Assembly: GCA_025058055.1 (NCBI GenBank)
Contig: JANXEU010000027.1
Coordinates: forward strand, 1 to 40,823
Length of the DNA: 40,823 nt
Reading direction: 5' to 3'
DNA from: Candidatus Calditenuaceae archaeon
Lineage (GTDB): Archaea > Thermoproteota > Nitrososphaeria_A > Caldarchaeales > Calditenuaceae
Shown: positions 9,403 through 19,056 of the stretch, one piece after another
Layout: every line of letters begins with the position of its first letter
Numbering within the stretch: position 1 is the stretch's first letter
The notes under the pieces: generated by a model
Database searches by the model: none
What the model saw: only the letters and a program-made list of their open reading frames with translations
Told to the model about the DNA's origin: nothing
Made by a program: the position numbers and the translations under genes

Positions 9403-10452
9403 TTGGCGAGGATAAGGAACGTAGCGATCCTCGGGTACGGTGGATATGTACCGAGGCTGAGGATCAAGGCGACCGAGATTGCGAGGATATGGGGGAGGGA
9501 GGAGGACGCGCTGCCGGTCAGGGAGAAGTCGGTCAACGAGCTCGACGAGGACGCGATAACGATGGCTGTGGAGGCGGCCAAGTACGCTATGAGGAGGGCC
9601 GGCATAGACCCCGCCGAGATAGGCGCGGTCAACGTCGGCTCCGAGTCGCATCCCTACGCGGTCAAGCCGTCGGGAACAGTGGTCGCCGAGGCGCTGGGCA
9701 TACCGCCGAACTTCCTCGCGGCGGACCTGGAGTTCGCGTGCAAGGCCGGGACTGAGTCCCTCCAGATGATCTCCGGTCTGGTCTCAGCAGGCATCATAAG
9801 GGCGGGTCTGGCGATCGGGGCCGACACGGCCCAGGGGAGGCCGGGGGACGCGCTGGAGTTCACAGCTGCAGCTGGTGCGGCGGCCCTAGTCGTCGGTAGG
9901 CCCGGAAACGGTGAGGTCGCGTCCATCGAGTACGCCCGGAGCTACGTGACCGACACACCGGACTTCTGGAGGAGGGCCCACGAGCGTTACCCCTCGCATA
10001 CGTTCAGGTTCACGGGTGAGCCGGCCTACTTCCATCACACGCTCTCAGCGGTCAAGGGGTTGCTGGAGGAGGCGGGACTGAAGGTCTCCGATGTCGACTA
10101 CTTCGTCTTCCATCAGCCCAACTACAAGTTCCCGTTCGCGGCCGCGAAGGTCCTCCAGATTCCTAAGGAGAAGGTGGAGCAGGGAGTCGTGACCCACCTA
10201 ATCGGCAACACGTACGCCGCTAGCTCTCTGATGGGGTTGGTGAGGGTGCTGGACGCGGCGAGGCCCGGCCAGCTGATCGTCCTCACGTCCTTCGGCTCCG
10301 GTGCCGGAAGCGACTCCTTCCTCATCGAGACCAAGGAGGGGTTGCCGGAGAAGAGGGCCAAAGCTCCGTTGCTGGACGCTTTGATCGGCAGGGCGAAGTA
10401 CGTCGATTATGCGACCTATCTCAGACACAGGGACAAGATACGCGGTGCCTGA
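9403..10452 (+). CDS. Hydroxymethylglutaryl-CoA synthase (archaeal type)
   Basis: GYGGYVPRLRIKATEIARIWG, AVNVGSESHPYAVKPSGTVVAEALG, EFACKAGTES, FHQPNYKFP; TTG start. Confidence 0.9.
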   Translation: MARIRNVAILGYGGYVPRLRIKATEIARIWGREEDALPVREKSVNELDEDAITMAVEAAKYAMRRAGIDPAEIGAVNVGSESHPYAVKPSGTVVAEALGIPPNFLAADLEFACKAGTESLQMISGLVSAGIIRAGLAIGADTAQGRPGDALEFTAAAGAAALVVGRPGNGEVASIEYARSYVTDTPDFWRRAHERYPSHTFRFTGEPAYFHHTLSAVKGLLEEAGLKVSDVDYFVFHQPNYKFPFAAAKVLQIPKEKVEQGVVTHLIGNTYAASSLMGLVRVLDAARPGQLIVLTSFGSGAGSDSFLIETKEGLPEKRAKAPLLDALIGRAKYVDYATYLRHRDKIRGA

Positions 10453-10455
10453 GTC

Positions 10456-11622
10456 ATGAGGAACGTTCACGTGGTGGGCGTCGGCTACACGAGGATCGGG
10501 GAGCACTGGGACGAGTCCCTGACCGAGCTCATGGCCGAGGCTTCGCTCGCTGCGATCGAGGACGCAGGCGTTGAGAGGGTAGACGGAGTTTACGTCGCGA
10601 GCACCTTCTGCGAGGTGACCAACAACCAAGCCGGCATTTCAGCTCTGATAGCTGAGGCGCTGGGTCTGAGGAGCGTGTACGGAGTGAGGGTTGAGGGTGG
10701 TGAGTCCTCTGGAATGATGGCCTTGATGGAGGCGTACGCTGCGGTCGCGTCCGGACTGGTCGACTTCGCGTTGGTCGTCGGCGGCGAGAAGCTCTCGGAC
10801 CTGTTACCGGACGAGTTCAACTCCGTTCACAGCATGACTCTGCCGTACGACTCGATGGGGTTCGCAGGTGTCACACCGGCGTCCATCGCGGCCCTTCTCT
10901 ACAGGGCATATCTCGAGAGGTATGAAATTCCGCAGGAGTTCATCGCTCAGTTCCCGGTACTCATGCACAACAACGCTGAGGGCATCAGCCACGCTCAGTT
11001 CCCTTTCAAGGTGAAACTCGAGGACGTGCTCGGTTCTCCTGAGGTTGCACCTCCTCTGAGGAGGCTCGAGTGCTTCGCGCCCTGTGACGGTGCAGCTGCC
11101 GTGATCTTCGCCTCCGAGGACTCTCAAACTAAGCGCTCATCAGGTCAGACTGTGAGGATCGGAGGGATAAGCATGAAGACGGATTACGTCTCGCCGTTCG
11201 ACAGGGAAGACCCGCTCTTCATGACCTCTGTGGCGCTCTCCGTCGACGAGGCCCTTCTTCGCAGCGGCATCTCCAGAGGCGAGCTAGACGTTCTTGAGGT
11301 CCACGACTCCTACTCAATAGTCGCGCCCCTTATACTCGAGAGCGGAGGGTTCTCGTCGCGTGGAGAGAGCTGCCCTGACCTCAAAATGAGCAAATACGCA
11401 TTGGAGGGCGAGCTCCCTATCAACACCTTCGGAGGCCTGAAGGCCAGAGGCCATCCGCTAGGCGCGACAGCGCTCTATCAGGTAGCCGAGGTCTACCTCC
11501 AGCTCACCGGAAGGGCGGGGAAGAGGCAGATCGATGGGGCGAGGGCAGGTGCGGCTATCTCCGTTTCGGGGTTCGGGACGATCGCTGGGACGGCCGTGAT
11601 GCTGTCGGGTGAAGGTGAGTGA
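10456..11622 (+). CDS. Acetyl-CoA acetyltransferase / thiolase (SCPx-like archaeal type)
   Basis: Thiolase fold motifs: GGEKLSD, EVHDSYSIVAPLILES, GGLKARGHPLGATALYQVAEVYLQL; directly downstream of HMG-CoA synthase. Confidence 0.85.
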   Translation: MRNVHVVGVGYTRIGEHWDESLTELMAEASLAAIEDAGVERVDGVYVASTFCEVTNNQAGISALIAEALGLRSVYGVRVEGGESSGMMALMEAYAAVASGLVDFALVVGGEKLSDLLPDEFNSVHSMTLPYDSMGFAGVTPASIAALLYRAYLERYEIPQEFIAQFPVLMHNNAEGISHAQFPFKVKLEDVLGSPEVAPPLRRLECFAPCDGAAAVIFASEDSQTKRSSGQTVRIGGISMKTDYVSPFDREDPLFMTSVALSVDEALLRSGISRGELDVLEVHDSYSIVAPLILESGGFSSRGESCPDLKMSKYALEGELPINTFGGLKARGHPLGATALYQVAEVYLQLTGRAGKRQIDGARAGAAISVSGFGTIAGTAVMLSGEGE

Positions 11623-12026
11623 GGTTCAACTTCAGGCCTCAGAGTCACTGGAGGTTCAAGAGGTTCAGGTACAGGACGGAGGTCTTGAGGTGTGCGAGCT
11701 GCGGTACCGTCAATGTGACACCTAGGCCTGTCTGCAGGCGCTGTCGGTCGAGGAACCTCTTGAGGGAGGAGCTCCCGGAAAGAGGCAGGTTGGTGGCCTT
11801 CACCGTCGTGAAGTCACCCACCGAGGAGCATAAAGAGCTGGCACCGTACATCGTCGGTCTCGTTGAGTTCGAGGACGGTACGCGCGTCGTCACGCAGATA
11901 ACCGATTCGGACCCAGAAGAGCTGCGCACCGGAATGACAGTTGAGCGTGTCGTCCGGAAGATAACCCACGACGGAGACTCAGGGATAATCGTCTACGGCT
12001 TCAAGTTCAGGCCTCTAGTGTCTTAG
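11619..12026 (+). CDS. DUF35 OB-fold/zinc-ribbon protein (scaffold of thiolase/HMGS complex)
   Basis: CASCGTVNVTPRPVCRRCRSRNL zinc ribbon followed by OB-fold; third gene of HMGS-thiolase-DUF35 cluster. Confidence 0.85.
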   Translation: MRFNFRPQSHWRFKRFRYRTEVLRCASCGTVNVTPRPVCRRCRSRNLLREELPERGRLVAFTVVKSPTEEHKELAPYIVGLVEFEDGTRVVTQITDSDPEELRTGMTVERVVRKITHDGDSGIIVYGFKFRPLVS

Positions 12027-12112
12027 CCGACTACTTGGACGGGAGATAACCTGGGAGGTGGTGTAGAGGAACAGATCGGCTTATCAGCATCCGTCACGGT
12101 CAGTTCTGAGAG

Positions 12113-12694
12113 GTGACCAACGACTCTTCTCTCTTCCCTCCATTCTCGAGGTGGATGGAGGAAGCAGTACTGGAGAATCCGCTGAGGCGGCTGATTCAAA
12201 GCCCCCTGAGGGTCCTGAAGGAGATGGGCGTGAAGTTGGGAGACGTTCTGATGGACGTAGGGTGCGGTTTCGGCTATCTGTCGATACCAGCGGCTGAGCT
12301 TGTCGCTCCTACAGGTCTTGTATACTCGGTAGACGTTGACGAGTTCAAACTCCGGAAATTGAGGGAGAGGGCCAGATCGAGGAACCTCAGCAACCTGAGG
12401 ACCATCAGATCGGAAGCTTGGAAGATCGAAGAGGTCGATTCCTGCACGGTCGACGTGGCCGTGATGTTCTTCAGCCTTCACCACTTCGAGAAGCTTAGAG
12501 AGTCGATGGAGGAGGCTAAGACCAAGCTGAGGAGGGGTGGGAGACTCTTCGTCTACGACCCGATACGCACTAGGTTCGCGGGACACGGAACGAGCGCAGA
12601 GGAGGTCATGAAGATGGGCATCGATCTGGGTTTCAGCTTGAGATCCCTCAAGAAAAGAGGCCTCACCTACAGCATCGAGCTGATGAAGTCGTAA
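12113..12694 (+). CDS. SAM-dependent class I methyltransferase
   Basis: MDVGCGFGYLSIPAAELV motif I, VDVDEFKLRKLRERA, LRRGGRLFVYDPI. Confidence 0.75.
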   Translation: MTNDSSLFPPFSRWMEEAVLENPLRRLIQSPLRVLKEMGVKLGDVLMDVGCGFGYLSIPAAELVAPTGLVYSVDVDEFKLRKLRERARSRNLSNLRTIRSEAWKIEEVDSCTVDVAVMFFSLHHFEKLRESMEEAKTKLRRGGRLFVYDPIRTRFAGHGTSAEEVMKMGIDLGFSLRSLKKRGLTYSIELMKS

Positions 12695-12767
12695 CCGGAA
12701 GACGTCACCTCTAACGTTTCCAACTTGGTGGCAGAAAGTTCAAGAAATCCAGAGCGAGAACAGAAGT

Positions 12768-12861
12768 GGGCCCGTGGCCTAGCTTGGATAGGGCGCCGAC
12801 CGTAGAGTCGGGCGCATGCCTCCGGAGCCGGAGGTCCCGGGTTCGAATCCCGGCGGGCCCG
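12768..12861 (+). tRNA. tRNA-Arg(CCG) with apparent noncanonical 19-nt intron (12799-12817, position 29/30)
   Basis: Acceptor GGGCCCG/CGGGCCC, T-arm CCGGG-TTCGAAT-CCCGG, mature anticodon arm CCG|GC-CTCCGGA-GCCGG after removal of ACCGTAGAGTCGGGCGCAT. Confidence 0.75.
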
Positions 12862-12919
12862 ATCTGATTCTGACGGCAACGTTCAGTAAGGGATGACTGC
12901 GTTGACAGACCAGATAGCT

Positions 12920-12991
12920 TGGACCGGGCGGGATTCGAACCCGCGACCTCCCGGGTGCAAACCGGGCGATCTGCCACTGATCTACCGGCCC
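12920..12991 (-). tRNA. tRNA-Ala(TGC)
   Basis: Acceptor GGGCCGG/CCGGTCC, anticodon arm CCCGG-TTTGCAC-CCGGG, T-arm GCGGG-TTCGAAT-CCCGC, discriminator A. Confidence 0.93.
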
Positions 12992-13159
12992 GCAGTGATG
13001 AGTTCCGGAACTCACAATATAGGTTTCGCGACGAGTGACGACGCTCTGAGGCGGGCTGCCTAACGGCACAGAAGTCCGGTGAGGCGCTTCAGGATCGAAC
13101 CCGATCTGACGCGTCTGCCCTCGGTTCAGCCACTCGAGAGAATTCTCTCATTGTGTCCA

Positions 13160-14521
13160 TCACGAGTACCTGCTCAGATATCGCTGTATCCCAGGCTTCC
13201 TCATGAGCGACGCCTCGGTTATTCTCCTGACCTTCCCGTAAATCTTGGATTCGAAGAAGGGCCTATCGAAGGCACCGAAGCACCAGCCTATCCCGAGGTA
13301 ACTGTTTGGATCGACTCCGTCGAGGCCGTACCTGTCGTTCAAATAAACGGCGTATTCGAAGGCCATTCGAGGGTCCTCCGTCCACTCGATCAATCTCTTG
13401 CACCAATACATCCGCATGTAGTTATGGACCTTCCCCGTACTCAATAGCTCTCGCTGAGCTGCGTTCCAGTACCTGTCGTGAGTCTGGGCCCTCTCCAGCT
13501 CCCTCAGGCTGTAGATGTGCTCACGTCTGTCCCCTGCGTGGTCCTCGAGCGTACTCCTCGCCCAAAGCGGCAGGCCCTCGAACTTGCCGAAGTCAGGGTT
13601 GTAGACCGCGGCGTTCCTCGCCAGCTCCCTCCAGACGACAAGCTCGTTGATCAAGGTCTGTACGTTCACGTCGTTCGGGGCGTAGTGTTTCAGAACCTCT
13701 CGCAGCACTTGAACAGGCGATATCATCCCCCACCTCAGGTAGGGGCTGAGTTCGGACGTGGCAACCGCCCCAGGATCCGATCGCCTCTCGGAGTAGAACG
13801 GCAACCTTTCCCCTACGAACGTTCTTAGACGTCGTAGCGCTTCGTCCTCCCCTCCGACGAGTTGATCGACGGCATCGACTGTGTGGTCCACCTCGAGGCC
13901 CTTAATGTAACCCTCAACTGTGTCCTCGTCCCAGCTGACAACGTCTAAGTCCAGTGAGGGGATCCTGGGAGCGAGCGCAGGGACCTCCTCCAAGAACTTC
14001 TCGAGGTTGCTCAGGACCTTCGGTCTGATGGTCATAGCGTAAGGCTCGGGCCTCCGGGACACGACCTCGACGGGAACCGTGACGTCTCCTTCGACCATCA
14101 CTACATGCGATTCGGATCCCTTGACGATCTCGTCGATGTACCTCCTCTGGTGGGCGAGGTACGGCCTATCCAAGACAACCATGCAGGACTCCCTGATCAA
14201 GGGGAGGAAGTCGTAATTCTTCAGGACCACGAGCTTGATCCCTCTCCGGGCGAGGGAGCTCTTCAACTTCATCATCCCCTCGAGCATGAACCTGAACCTC
14301 CTCAGGTTTGGGTGGGGCTTCCTCTCAATCAGCGGAAAGACGACGATCGCCGGCCTCCCCAGCTCGTTGGCAGCGTGTATCGCGTACTCCAGAGCGTAGT
14401 TGTGAACTGATCGATGAGAAGCGTACATGATGTACGTCACGAACTCCCCGCGGTTCTTTTCTTGGTCTGCCCTGAGGACATGTATCCGCTCCACCCTCAT
14501 GAAGCCCGGTAGGGGGATCAC
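13160..14521 (-). CDS. Deoxyribodipyrimidine photolyase, class II type
   Basis: YIMYASHRSVHNYALEYAIHAANELGRPAIVVFPL, FRFMLEGMMKLKSSLARRGIKLVVL, and C-terminal YWNAAQRELLSTGKVHNYMRMYWCKRLIEW...YGLDGVDPNSYLGIGWCFGAFDRPF. Confidence 0.9.
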   Translation of the reverse strand: MIPLPGFMRVERIHVLRADQEKNRGEFVTYIMYASHRSVHNYALEYAIHAANELGRPAIVVFPLIERKPHPNLRRFRFMLEGMMKLKSSLARRGIKLVVLKNYDFLPLIRESCMVVLDRPYLAHQRRYIDEIVKGSESHVVMVEGDVTVPVEVVSRRPEPYAMTIRPKVLSNLEKFLEEVPALAPRIPSLDLDVVSWDEDTVEGYIKGLEVDHTVDAVDQLVGGEDEALRRLRTFVGERLPFYSERRSDPGAVATSELSPYLRWGMISPVQVLREVLKHYAPNDVNVQTLINELVVWRELARNAAVYNPDFGKFEGLPLWARSTLEDHAGDRREHIYSLRELERAQTHDRYWNAAQRELLSTGKVHNYMRMYWCKRLIEWTEDPRMAFEYAVYLNDRYGLDGVDPNSYLGIGWCFGAFDRPFFESKIYGKVRRITEASLMRKPGIQRYLSRYS

Positions 14522-14669
14522 GGTGGGAGTTTCGGAGACACATGGATAAACTCTCGTTCAGCACGTCAAGCTCTCGGATGAGAGGGTTCGAGCCTTCGGA
14601 TCTCGTTATGTGGGAAGGCATTCATCGGAGGTATGCACTATTATTAGCTTGCCTCAACGTCTCATACCG

Positions 14670-15485
14670 ATGGACAATAATTCGGATGAGTGGAGATCTG
14701 TGAGCGATCTGATCTCCCTTAAGGGTAGGCGAGCGCTCATCACGGGTGCGGCCTCCGGTATAGGACGATCGATTGCCGAGAGGTTCGCTGAGGTCGGGGC
14801 TGAACTGCAACTGGTCGATGTGAACGAGTTCGGACTTGCCGAAGTATCGCGATCGCTCAACGAGAGGTTCGGGGCCACACTCAAGACTTTCGTGATCGAC
14901 CTCTCGAAGACCGACGATATCAAACGGCTTTGGGAGCAAATTGAGGGCGAAGCTCCAGACATACTCATCAACAACGCCGGGATCTACGAGTTCAAGGAGT
15001 TCCTTGAAGTAGACCCTGCGTTTCTGGAACGCACTTTATCGGTGAATCTCAAGTCGGCCTTTTTCATGTGTCAGCACATGATCAGGGCCAGAGAGAATAA
15101 GGGAGGGGTGATCGTCAACATCAGCTCGATAGAGGCCGTGCTGCATCTCGTTAAAGGGCTGACGCATTACGGCATCAGTAAGGTAGGGCTCATCACGTTG
15201 ACCAGGGCCCTCGCGAGGGAGTTCGGCGAAAAGGGGTTCAGGGTGAATGCTGTTATGCCTGGAGGTATCAGGACTCCTGGAACCGAGAGGCTGAGGAAGG
15301 AGGCGATGAAGAGGTTGCAGGTCAGCTTCTTCGTCACCGGATTCAGCTTCATCTCGAGAGTTCCCCTTAAACGGCTCGGGCAACCTGATGAGGTCGCTAG
15401 GGTGGTTCTGTTCTTGGCCTCAGACCTCGCAAGCTACGTCAACGGGGCCGTGATCGCGGTGGACGGTGGCTTCCTCACGGATTGA
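14670..15485 (+). CDS. Short-chain dehydrogenase/reductase (SDR)
   Basis: LITGAASGIGRSIAERF, INNAGIYEF, ISSIEAVLHLVKGLTHYGISKVG, RVNAVMPGGIRTPG. Confidence 0.88.
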   Translation: MDNNSDEWRSVSDLISLKGRRALITGAASGIGRSIAERFAEVGAELQLVDVNEFGLAEVSRSLNERFGATLKTFVIDLSKTDDIKRLWEQIEGEAPDILINNAGIYEFKEFLEVDPAFLERTLSVNLKSAFFMCQHMIRARENKGGVIVNISSIEAVLHLVKGLTHYGISKVGLITLTRALAREFGEKGFRVNAVMPGGIRTPGTERLRKEAMKRLQVSFFVTGFSFISRVPLKRLGQPDEVARVVLFLASDLASYVNGAVIAVDGGFLTD

Positions 15486-15487
15486 GA

Positions 15488-15562
15488 TGCTCCGGCCGGG
15501 ATTTGAACCCGGGTCTCGGGCTCGAGAGGCCCGCATACTTGACCGGACTATACTACCGGAGC
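15488..15562 (-). tRNA. tRNA-Glu(CTC)
   Basis: Acceptor GCTCCGG/CCGGAGC, anticodon arm CGGGC-CTCTCGA-GCCCG, T-arm CCGGG-TTCAAAT-CCCGG, discriminator A. Confidence 0.93.
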
Positions 15563-15642
15563 GCGGGTAAGCTACCCCCCTATAACTAGTCGATTACTGA
15601 GCTGTTATCTATACGTATCGGCTGAGCGTGGCGGCGTGCAGA

Positions 15643-16806
15643 TCAGCCTGCCTTGATCTCGACGACGTCTCCGTCTGAGAGGGAGTGATCTGGACCGACG
15701 CGCTGACCCTGAACCTTGACCGATCTTCCCCAGACCCTTGCGTACCTGAACCCCCTCGCGAGCTCCTTGTGGATCATCTCGGCGAGCTCGAGGACCGTTG
15801 AGCCCTCGGGGAGGAGGAGAGGTTTGTTGGAGACGACGCCGTCCTTCTGCGTGTACACCCTGATGAGGGACAGCGAACCGAAGAGCGCCTCCTTCAAATC
15901 TTCGATCGAGAGGTGATCGTGAACGCTCGTGGGAACGACCTTCAGACCGGAGCGCTCCGCCAACAGTCTGGCGACATCCCTAGCCCTTTCCGGACCCAAG
16001 GCGTCGGACTTGTTCAGCGCAACGACCGACCTCTTGTACACCGGTTGAACTATGACCTGCTCCTCGATCTCGTCGAGCGTTGCGTCTCCGATGACCTTCA
16101 AGACCGCAGAACTGTAACCGTAGGACCTCATCAGCTCGATGACCTCGGTTGCCCTGCACTGAAGCCGGCCAAGCACAACGAGCCTGATTCCCCCACCGTC
16201 GGTCCTCTGGACCTTTACCTCGCAACTCGGTCTCTTCAGGGAGATGCCATGGTCCTCCAGTAATGACCTGATGACCTCCAGCTGAGCCACTGGGTCTGAT
16301 GTTGAGTCCAGAACGATCAGGAGGAGATCGCTGTTCCTCGCAACGGAGACGGCCCTGCTGGTGAAGCCGGTAGGCTGAAGGTCAACAGTTAGGACCGGCG
16401 GGAGGTCGACCAGCTGAATTTCGGCATCGCGCACCAGCATCATACCAGGGTAGGGACGGACAGTTGAGAGCGGGTAATCGGCAACTGGAGACTTAGCGTT
16501 GGTGAGGACGTTCAACAACGAAGACTTACCCGAGTTGGCCGGACCTATGATCGCTATCTGCGCCCACCCCTCCTTCTCGACTGAGAACTCGTCCTTGCCA
16601 CCGGTCCTCCTTCTCCTCCTCTCCTCCATCTCCGACCTCAGGTCCGCGAGTCTCTTTCTCAGCTGTCTACGCAGCTTCTCGGTTCCCTTGTGATCCGGTA
16701 TCAGACCTATGGCCTCCTCGAGTTTGGCCACCTTCTCCTCTATGGTCCTGGCAGAGGAATACTCCGCTAGCTTGGCCTTAGCCTCTGCGGGGAGGTTGGT
16801 GGGCAT
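15643..16806 (-). CDS. DRG/Obg-family GTPase with C-terminal TGS domain
   Basis: IIGPANSGKSSLLNVLTNAKSPVADYPLSTVRPYPGMM, LVDLPPV, NKSD, C-terminal TGS VKVQGQRVGPDHSLSDGDVVEI. ATG at 16806 is the likely start. Confidence 0.85.
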   Translation of the reverse strand: MPTNLPAEAKAKLAEYSSARTIEEKVAKLEEAIGLIPDHKGTEKLRRQLRKRLADLRSEMEERRRRRTGGKDEFSVEKEGWAQIAIIGPANSGKSSLLNVLTNAKSPVADYPLSTVRPYPGMMLVRDAEIQLVDLPPVLTVDLQPTGFTSRAVSVARNSDLLLIVLDSTSDPVAQLEVIRSLLEDHGISLKRPSCEVKVQRTDGGGIRLVVLGRLQCRATEVIELMRSYGYSSAVLKVIGDATLDEIEEQVIVQPVYKRSVVALNKSDALGPERARDVARLLAERSGLKVVPTSVHDHLSIEDLKEALFGSLSLIRVYTQKDGVVSNKPLLLPEGSTVLELAEMIHKELARGFRYARVWGRSVKVQGQRVGPDHSLSDGDVVEIKAG

Positions 16807-16912
16807 CCAGAATTCAGTCTCAGGTCGTGAATTAAACCATGATACGCCGGGCGAAGGTGGCCGGGTCGTTAGGTTCAGGCTTTTAAGATGCGAATGGAAG
16901 AAGTCCTTGGAC

Positions 16913-17317
16913 TTGGGTAGACGGAGAAGGAAGATCATCAGGAGGGCACCGAGGCCTTTCCCGAAGGTCTTCTACTGCCCCCTCTGCAACCAGCAAGCTG
17001 TCACGGTGGTGACCGTCAGCGGCTACGTCGCAGAGGTCAGTTGCGGCAACTGTGGTGTCTCACATCAGGTGCCTTGGTACAGGAGCTCCATGCCCGTTGA
17101 CGCCTACTCCACTTGGTACGACATCATCATGGGGAGGGTGAAGGAGGAGGAGGTCGCGCAGAAGATAGAGCGCTTGAGAGTGAGCCACGAGCAGGTCCTC
17201 GAGGAAGCGGAGTTGATCTCGGAGGAGACGCCCATTGATGAAGCTGTCGCCGAAACGGTTGATAAGTCAGCTGAAGGCGAGGTCGGCACAGAAGATGAAG
17301 CAGGTCGTCAGGATTAA
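16913..17317 (+). CDS. Transcription elongation factor Elf1-like zinc protein
   Basis: GRRRRKIIRRAPRPFPKVFYCPLCNQQAVTV...VSCGNCGVSHQVPWYRSSMPVDAYSTWYDIIMGR matches Elf1 pattern; probable TTG start at 16907 or 16913. Confidence 0.7.
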   Translation: MGRRRRKIIRRAPRPFPKVFYCPLCNQQAVTVVTVSGYVAEVSCGNCGVSHQVPWYRSSMPVDAYSTWYDIIMGRVKEEEVAQKIERLRVSHEQVLEEAELISEETPIDEAVAETVDKSAEGEVGTEDEAGRQD

Positions 17318-17609
17318 GCTGGCATCGACGGACTTGGAGAGGTTGGAGAGCCTCTGCAAGGAGATCAGGGACATAGCGACTAAGGCCGGTGCTAAGGTCA
17401 GGGGCCCTACTCCCTTGCCGACGACGAGACTCGTCTTACCCGTGAGAAAGAGCCCCTGCGGTGAGGGCACGAAGACTTGGCGAAAATGGGAGATGCGGGT
17501 TCACAAGCGCCTCATGGACCTCACCATAACCGATCCGAGGATCATGAGGGAGATAATGAGAATTCAGGTGCCAGAGACTATCGCGATCGAGATGAGGGTG
17601 AAGAGCTGA
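17295..17609 (+). CDS. rps10: Ribosomal protein S10
   Basis: VRIKLASTDLERLESLCKEIRDIATKAGAKVRGPTPLPTTRLVLPVRKSPCGEGTKTWRKWEMRVHKRLMDL. Confidence 0.95.
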   Translation: MKQVVRIKLASTDLERLESLCKEIRDIATKAGAKVRGPTPLPTTRLVLPVRKSPCGEGTKTWRKWEMRVHKRLMDLTITDPRIMREIMRIQVPETIAIEMRVKS

Positions 17610-17625
17610 TTACCTTCTGGTCGAC

Positions 17626-18924
17626 TCACTTTCCGAGCTTCGTGATCTCTCTGATTATTCCCGCGCCGATCGTCATGCCCATGTCCCTTAACGCGAACCG
17701 CCCGAGCTGTGGGAATTCGCTGTAGGTCTCGAGCGCGACAGGTCTCAGAGGCTGCAACTTCACGACAGCAGCGTCTCCTGTTTTGAGGAATTGCGGGTTC
17801 TTCTCGACGATCTGACCAGTCCTCGGATCGATCTTCGCCTCCAGTTCCGAGAACCTGACAGCAGTCTGAGCGGTGTGTACGTGCATCACCGGCGTGTACC
17901 CGACTGCGATCGCGGTTGGATGGTTGATCACTATGATCTGGGCCCTGAACTCCTCGGCGACCTTGCACGGATTGTCGGCGTGGCTGACGACCATTCCGCG
18001 TGCCAGCTGGGCCTTATCGACGCCCTTCAGGTTGAAACCTATGTTGTCGCCGGGCAAAGCCTGTTGTAATGGTGTGTGATGCATCTCGATGCTCTTCACC
18101 TCAGCCCTTACTCCTCCCGGCATTATCATGATCTGATCGCCTGGTTTGAGGACTCCGGTCTCCACCCTTCCAACTGGTACGGTGCCGACGCCCTTGATGG
18201 AGTAGACCGCTTGAATGGGTATCCTAAGCGGCTTGTCGACGGGTTTGGGAGGCTCTTGGAAAGAGTCGAGGGCCTCCAAGAAGGTCGGACCGGTGTACCA
18301 TGCCATGTTCTTGCTCCGCTCAACAAGGTTGTCGCCTGTCCAACCGGAGACCGGAATGAAGGTGATCTTAGACGGATCGATGCCGATCTGACGCATCAGC
18401 GACGATACTCCTTGCTTCACCTCGTCGAACCTCTCCTTAGCCCAGTTCACCGTCGGGTCGTCCATCTTGTTGACCAGTACGATCAATTGTCTGATGCCGA
18501 GCATGAATGCTAGGAACAGGTGCTCTCTAGCTTGACCACCAGGTGCGATTGCCACCTCGTACTCCCCCTTCTTCGCGGATACCACCAACACCGCTGCGTC
18601 CGCCTGAGAAGCACCGGTGATCATGTTCTTGACGAAGTCCCTGTGACCCGGCGCGTCGATGATGGTGAAGAAATTCTTCTTGGTCTCGAACTTCTGGAAG
18701 CTCAGCTGTATCGTCAACCCCCTCTCCCGCTCCTCCTTTATGGTGTCCATGATGAATGCGTAGAGGAAGGTCTCTTTTCCCAGCCTCTTCGCCTCCTCCT
18801 CGAGCTGCTTCAGCTGCCTCTCGTCAACAGCGCCGTTCAGCACCAAGAAGTGTCCCATCGTCGTCGACTTGCCGTGGTCGACGTGTCCGATCACGATCAA
18901 GTTGATGTGCGGCTTTCCGGACAT
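17626..18924 (-). CDS. tuf: Translation elongation factor 1-alpha
   Basis: NLIVIGHVDHGKSTTMGHFL, DAPGHRDFVKNMITGASQADAAVLVV, NKMDD; full-length. Confidence 0.97.
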   Translation of the reverse strand: MSGKPHINLIVIGHVDHGKSTTMGHFLVLNGAVDERQLKQLEEEAKRLGKETFLYAFIMDTIKEERERGLTIQLSFQKFETKKNFFTIIDAPGHRDFVKNMITGASQADAAVLVVSAKKGEYEVAIAPGGQAREHLFLAFMLGIRQLIVLVNKMDDPTVNWAKERFDEVKQGVSSLMRQIGIDPSKITFIPVSGWTGDNLVERSKNMAWYTGPTFLEALDSFQEPPKPVDKPLRIPIQAVYSIKGVGTVPVGRVETGVLKPGDQIMIMPGGVRAEVKSIEMHHTPLQQALPGDNIGFNLKGVDKAQLARGMVVSHADNPCKVAEEFRAQIIVINHPTAIAVGYTPVMHVHTAQTAVRFSELEAKIDPRTGQIVEKNPQFLKTGDAAVVKLQPLRPVALETYSEFPQLGRFALRDMGMTIGAGIIREITKLGK

Positions 18925-19056
18925 TCTCGCTCGTCGATCTCACCGATTGTGCCGTATTTAAAATTCTTCCCTGATACTTCTTGGTACCGAACGGCGTTAG
19001 GCCGCTCAACTAAGCGGACGGATGTCCTTCTTCTCCAGACGCTTCGAAGGCTGAGC

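Noticed and set aside
12023-12586. 187-aa minus ORF opposite the methyltransferase
   Set aside because: Antisense to a recognisable SAM methyltransferase; no motif.
12667-13069. Overlapping minus ORFs across the tRNA-Arg/tRNA-Ala region
   Set aside because: They translate tRNA sequence (e.g. 'RVRIPPGP', 'PGFEPGTSG'), a classic false-ORF signature.
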